Source: Hericium rajendrae (lineage: Eukaryota; Basidiomycota; Agaricomycetes; Russulales; Hericiaceae). From it: a stretch of 64,000 bases of DNA. Location: assembly GCA_033439255.1 (NCBI GenBank), contig CM065890.1:868001-932000 (forward strand), given 5' to 3'. A model generated the notes under the pieces. That model saw nothing but the letters and a program-made list of their open reading frames with translations. It did not search any database and was not told where the DNA came from. Shown here piece after piece: positions 59,931 through 64,000 of this stretch; positions within the stretch are counted from its first letter, which is position 1; the number at the start of each line of letters is the position of its first letter. Both the position numbers and the translations under genes were made by a program.

Positions 59931-61701
59931 TCAGCCCGCCCAACACCATGAAATCCCACAGACAAGCGACACCACCACAAGCAGCAGAACCAGAACTACT
60001 GCCCTCACTTCCGCTGCCCACATTGCCAAGATAGCCTGCACGGGCCCCAATTGCAAGTTGATGTCCCGACCACACGAGATCTCCGAGATCCCAGCGGTGT
60101 ACCAAGCCATACTCACCCCCGCCCCGATGAGTTTCGGGAGCGGCAGGAGGCCCAGTGCTCGCGTGACCAGACTTGTGGCTCTCGTGAATGGCGTGTCGGG
60201 ATTCGTGAGCTCGGGGGCTTTGGGAAAGAGAATATTATCCGGGCAGCCCTCGCCCGACTGATTTCGCTGGGCGAGTAGCCGAGGGAGCTCAGGGCATAGT
60301 ATGCTTCCTCTGCCAATGCCAAGCAGATCTGCATGTTCGTTTGATAGTATATCGCGGAGAGTTGCTGAAGATCGGAGACCGCCGGTGAGGAGGATGAGAG
60401 GATGGGGACGCGGCCCTGTCGAAGGGAGAGACTGTATTGCAGTGCGAGCGAGGCGTGCAAAGTGGGCGAAAAATGCCTGGCGCGATGTGGTCATGAAATC
60501 TACACGCAAAACATACTCAGATTCATGCTGGTTAGGAGCGAGATTGGATTCCTACCTGGATTCTCGTAATCGCCACCGCTGATCTCGATGAAGTCGACAA
60601 GACCCCACCCGGCGATCTCGGTGACATGTTCAAGCGCTCGTCGTTCAGCAGCGGCTTTGGTGTCCTCGTCAAGTGAAGGTGTCCGGGCTTCGACATAGTC
60701 CGCGGAGCTAACTTTCACGCCGAGGACGAAGGTGGGCGGCACGATAGCGCGTATGGAATCCACGATACGGCGGAGGAAGCGGAGAGGTGCAGTGTGCGCT
60801 GAATATTCATCATTGCGCCTGTTGCTCTGGTGGTGGGTCAGATACAGAGGACAAGGATCCGTGGGAGCACCATACCGTCGGAGACATGAACTGTGATATT
60901 AAATCTAAATTCTAAGTGCGATGGTCAGTTTAATAGAACCTTGAAATAGTTATTGACTGACATCCATGCGCGGCATGTAGCTGGACACCGTCAAATCCGC
61001 TGTTCAGAGCAACTGTTGCACCACGAGTAAAGGCATCGACGACTTCGTCTATATCGCTATGCGTCATCGGACGTGGTGTTTGGAACATGACTTTCATCAA
61101 GAGACTAGAAAGCCAACCGTCCTTAGGTTGGCCTGGTCGTGGACGTCGGCCCAGTGGTATTGGACTCGGGGCGAGAGCAGGCTCGAAAGGCGAGCGACCG
61201 CCTAGGATCAGAGGCGACTGGCGTCCTGCGTGTGAGAGCTGCATTATTATCAAGGATCCACATGTATCTGGAGATTGTGCATCGTGGTATCGGCCTCGCA
61301 TTGCTTGCGACAGCAGCTTGAACGGGCGGAGAGTATCATCTGTGATGGACCGTGGAATGACCATATCCTTTCCCAAGGTCAAGTGGTCCGCACAGACTTG
61401 CACGTTTCCCGTCACGAGCATTCCCCAGTTGCCTCTTGCCCACCTTGAGTAGAGACGGAAGTGCCTCTCGTTGGGCGGCCCACCAAATAAGGACGCGAGG
61501 TGCTCGTACATCGCTACCTTGACAAGACGATTAGGGAGAGCTGCGCCAGATGGCAAGACCACAGGAGAGAATACTGCAGAAAGGTCCACCTTGGTCCTCG
61601 AGTTTGGCTCTGGCTGGTTGACATTCTCTATCAAGATGCGGAATTGCGGTCAGAAGTCATTTCTGAGGAAATAAAGGATACTAACCGGCTGTCTTCGCCA
61701 T
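59931..61701 (-). CDS. NADH:flavin oxidoreductase (old yellow enzyme family) with C-terminal membrane segment
   Basis: FMN-dependent ene-reductase-type TIM barrel. Exon 1 (61701-61686, MAKTA) joins exon 2 at 61627 (ENVNQPEPNSRTKVDLSAVF). SPVVLPSGAALPNRLVKVAM, WGMLVTGNVQV, IIMQLSHAGRQSP and GFDGVQLHAAHG follow. A 29-nt exon (60904-60876) then completes HGYLISQFMSPT-SNRRNDEYSA. Later exons give VDFIEISGGDYENP-DFMTTSR, LILLTGGLRS and LLGIGRGSILCPELP. A hydrophobic helix (VVLVLLLVVVSLVCGISW) just before the stop at 59931 suggests membrane tethering, unusual for this family. Confidence 0.88.
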
Positions 61702-62080
61702 GAGCGTAACTGGCACCCTCTGCCTCCAACCGCGGTATTATCACAGCAGCTTGTCGCCTGGAGTGCAGTCAAGTAGTGTCCGGTACTTTTGAGTCGAATG
61801 CAGGGCGAGAGGGCGAGAGCTAGACACGGTCCTCGTGATGGGCGCGAGAACGAAACGGCTGAAATGCTCAGCTCGCTTCAAGCACGTCCTTCCCGTCTTT
61901 CATCTCCGAAATATACCAACACACTACCAACGTCTGGGGATCCACCTCCTTGTCTTATGACACCTTACATGATGTATATATGACCAAAGGCTTTACTGGC
62001 TGTTACCATTCGATTCACCTGCAGACGCTGGCGGATCCTCATTGCTAGACTTCATCTTTCGCTACCATTTCACGACCATT
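61702..62080. promoter_or_regulatory. Divergent promoter between OYE and SH3-PX genes
   Basis: 379 bp separate two start codons in opposite directions. TATATA near 61974-61981 lies about 100 bp before the plus-strand ATG. Confidence 0.5.
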
Positions 62081-64000
62081 ATGTCTTCCCCGCCGCGCGC
62101 AAAATCGCCTCTGACGCCTCCAGGTATCTCCAGATATTTCTTTCCGTTCTCCCGGTCCCCACCAGCGGTCAGTAGCTCGATAGAACAGCGCGTCAAGTCT
62201 GTCATCGAGGCGTCTCGTACCAGCGACTTCGACGCAGGGATCAACACTTCCACCGCCTGGACAGCAGAACATATAGACGATACCCCCACATCCCAGTCTC
62301 TCTCAGATGAAGAGGTCGATGACGATATCCCCGATGAAGACGCGGACGGACGCGCCGCACGCGTGCTATACCAGTTCGACGGCAAGCCCGAGTTTCGCGA
62401 GATCAGTGCGGAGGCAGGCGATGAGGTCGAAATCGTCCGTGAGGAGGTGGGCGATGGCTGGAGCCTGGTGAAGAATCGAAGCGGCGAGATAGGCCTGCTG
62501 CCGCGCGCATACTACGCCGTGCGTGCCATCCCATCTCTTTATCCATCGATGGCTGACTCCCTCCCTTCCATGGATGCACCTTCTTCAGTTCACAATCGAC
62601 TTTATATCAGCGCCTGGACCGGCGCGGAGCGGCATGGAGCAGGCCAGCAGGCGGGAGGGCTCGAACGCCTCGTTGACACCACGCGCCTCGCCGAGCCGGA
62701 GGCTCGAGCCGCTGCCTGAAGTCCCGGAAGCCTTTGAGTTTGAGCCCTCACCGGCACCCATCGTTGTTCAGACCACGGGCGAGCGGATGATGGCCGCATT
62801 CCCCAGCTTTCGACAGAGCCTGCTCGGCGGCAAGAGCATCAACCGCTTCTCGCACTTCGTTACGAGCGGCGCCGAGGCCTACGTCCTGAAGGGCAGCACC
62901 ACACCAGATGCGGACGCTGGCCCTGCTGTCCTGAGGCACGCGCAGGAGTCGAGCGAGGAGGAGGACGATGTCGATGCTGCAGAGAGCGGGGCTGGCGAGG
63001 CGGCGAAGGGCAGAGCCCGCCCCAGCGAGACCGACAGGCACTTTGTCGATGCTGGGCCCTCGTGGAAGGCAAAGGTCCCGCCGTTCAGAGTGCTCGTGCA
63101 TTCGCCATCCAAGCGCGCTTCCACCCTCTCTATCGTCTACAGCGTCACCTCCCTCTTCCATGCGTCTTCTGACGACACCGACTCGGACTCTAGTGATCCT
63201 CCCCCGACGCCGACCCGCATCAACGTGCATCGACGGTTTTCCCACTTCGTTGTCTTGCATACCGCTCTGACGCGTCGCTTGCCTGGCATCGCTCTTCCTC
63301 CGTTACCAGAGAAACAGTACGCCGGCCGTTTCAACGATGACTTTGTCGAAGCTCGTCGAGGTGACCTGGAGCATTATCTCGCACGGATTGTTCGGCATCC
63401 TGTAGCGCGATACGCGGAGATCCTGACTTTCTTCTTGGGATGTGAGAGCGAGACGGTGGGTGCTTTTCAGGTCTTCCAGAAAGTGGTCTAACGAAATGAT
63501 TTTTGGTTTCGACTAGGAATGGAAACGGCAACTGCCTCGTCATCTTGCTCTCCCTCCCGCAGGCCCATCATTCTACGCCAATGTCTTCCACCCTGCGTTC
63601 AACTTCGATGCTGAAGATGCGGCTGAAGCAGTCGATCGATTCGAAGCACATACCAAGGCAGTGGACGTGGGCGTACAGGGCCTGCGCAATATATTCGGAG
63701 ATGTAAGGCAAGCTCGAGTAGGTTCGTCGATTTTTCGCTTATATCGGAAGGAACATCAGTCTTGACAGACCGAATCCAGGCATGTCCAAGGCTGAGCGTT
63801 TGCTGTCTTACTCGCTGCTCTCCCTCATTACTTCCAAGCCGTTGGCTACGGCCCCCAGATCTGGTATCATCGTCCCGGAGGAATTCCCCATCGACTCGGA
63901 CAACTCTGACGACGAGAGTGATACCTCCGAGGATAAGGTCAAGGCGAAGAAGAACCATGGAATCATGAATGAGGATGGCGCTTGGTGCTGGAGAGAAGGC
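62081..64000 (+). CDS. SH3-PX domain protein, SNX9-like sorting nexin (3' end beyond window)
   Basis: Membrane-trafficking protein binding phosphoinositides through its PX domain. Exon 1 (62081-62518) encodes a Pro/Ser-rich start and an acidic stretch. An SH3 domain follows (ARVLYQFDGKPEFREISAEA, DEVEIVREEVGDGWSLVKN, GEIGLLPRAYYA). Exon 2 (62589-63455) has a long disordered linker, then the PX domain (FRVLVHSPSKRAST, RRFSHFVVLHTALTRRLPGIALPPLPEK with the RRFSHF and PPLPEK signatures). Exons 3 (63517-63721) and 4 (from 63780) begin a helical region compatible with a BAR domain. The gene runs off the right edge. Domain order SH3-PX-helical matches SNX9/18-type proteins. Confidence 0.85.

Overview
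The window comes from a filamentous basidiomycete, most likely a wood- or litter-associated agaricomycete. The evidence is compact genes split by many roughly 50-60 nt GT-AG introns, FunK1-type fungal kinases, DUF4436, DUF1770 and F-box families, a fungal GH13 alpha-amylase, and a dense load of agaricomycete-style DNA transposons and a Helitron. No rRNA, true tRNA, CRISPR or bacterial features are seen, and no LTR or virus-derived element was recognised.

Layout: (1) 1-2129, minus strand, 5' and middle part of a secreted alpha-amylase. (2) 3443-14223, one large DNA transposon with 32-bp terminal inverted repeats (TIRs) and an exact 8-bp target duplication (TSD). It carries a multi-exon gene joining a Ulp1-like cysteine peptidase to a P-element-like DDE transposase, and it is itself split by two nested insertions. 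(3) 16219-17793, a complete DUF4436 membrane protein gene. (4) 18.0-27.7 kb, a FunK1 kinase cluster with one complete gene (23666-26177) and three or four truncated copies. A shared ~230-bp repeat occurs at 15.0 kb and 22.6 kb. (5) 27.9-38.2 kb, a gene-rich host block: signal peptidase complex subunit 2, a leucine-rich-repeat protein, a 73-aa small protein, a DUF1770 protein, an AhpD-like (carboxymuconolactone decarboxylase) protein and two tandem short-chain dehydrogenases. (6) 38.9-40.7 kb, a 5'-truncated LINE and palindrome-bearing tandem repeats. (7) About 40.8-48.1 kb, a Helitron with a Rep/helicase gene and a divergent second gene. (8) 51.1-55.1 kb, two near-identical 1.4-kb TIR elements in inverted orientation around a 320-bp spacer, one of them interrupted by a foldback element with tRNA-like boxes. 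(9) 55.1-64.0 kb, host genes again: a TPR-like/F-box protein, an aldo-keto reductase, an old-yellow-enzyme-like flavin oxidoreductase with a C-terminal membrane segment, and a divergent SH3-PX (SNX9-like) gene running off the right edge.

The strongest novel signals are these. First, the complete Ulp1 + P-like transposon, whose ends and TSD are unambiguous here and whose split exon rejoins in frame once the nested hAT-like insertion and its duplication are mentally removed. Second, the TSD pattern around the inverted element pair: each duplicate is found, as reverse complement, at the partner element. This is the signature of an inversion of the spacer by recombination between the two copies.

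Co-working of genes is limited. The oxidoreductases (two SDRs, AKR, OYE) form a loose redox-rich neighbourhood. The OYE and SH3-PX genes share a short divergent promoter. The Helitron genes are head to head with only 41 bp between start codons.
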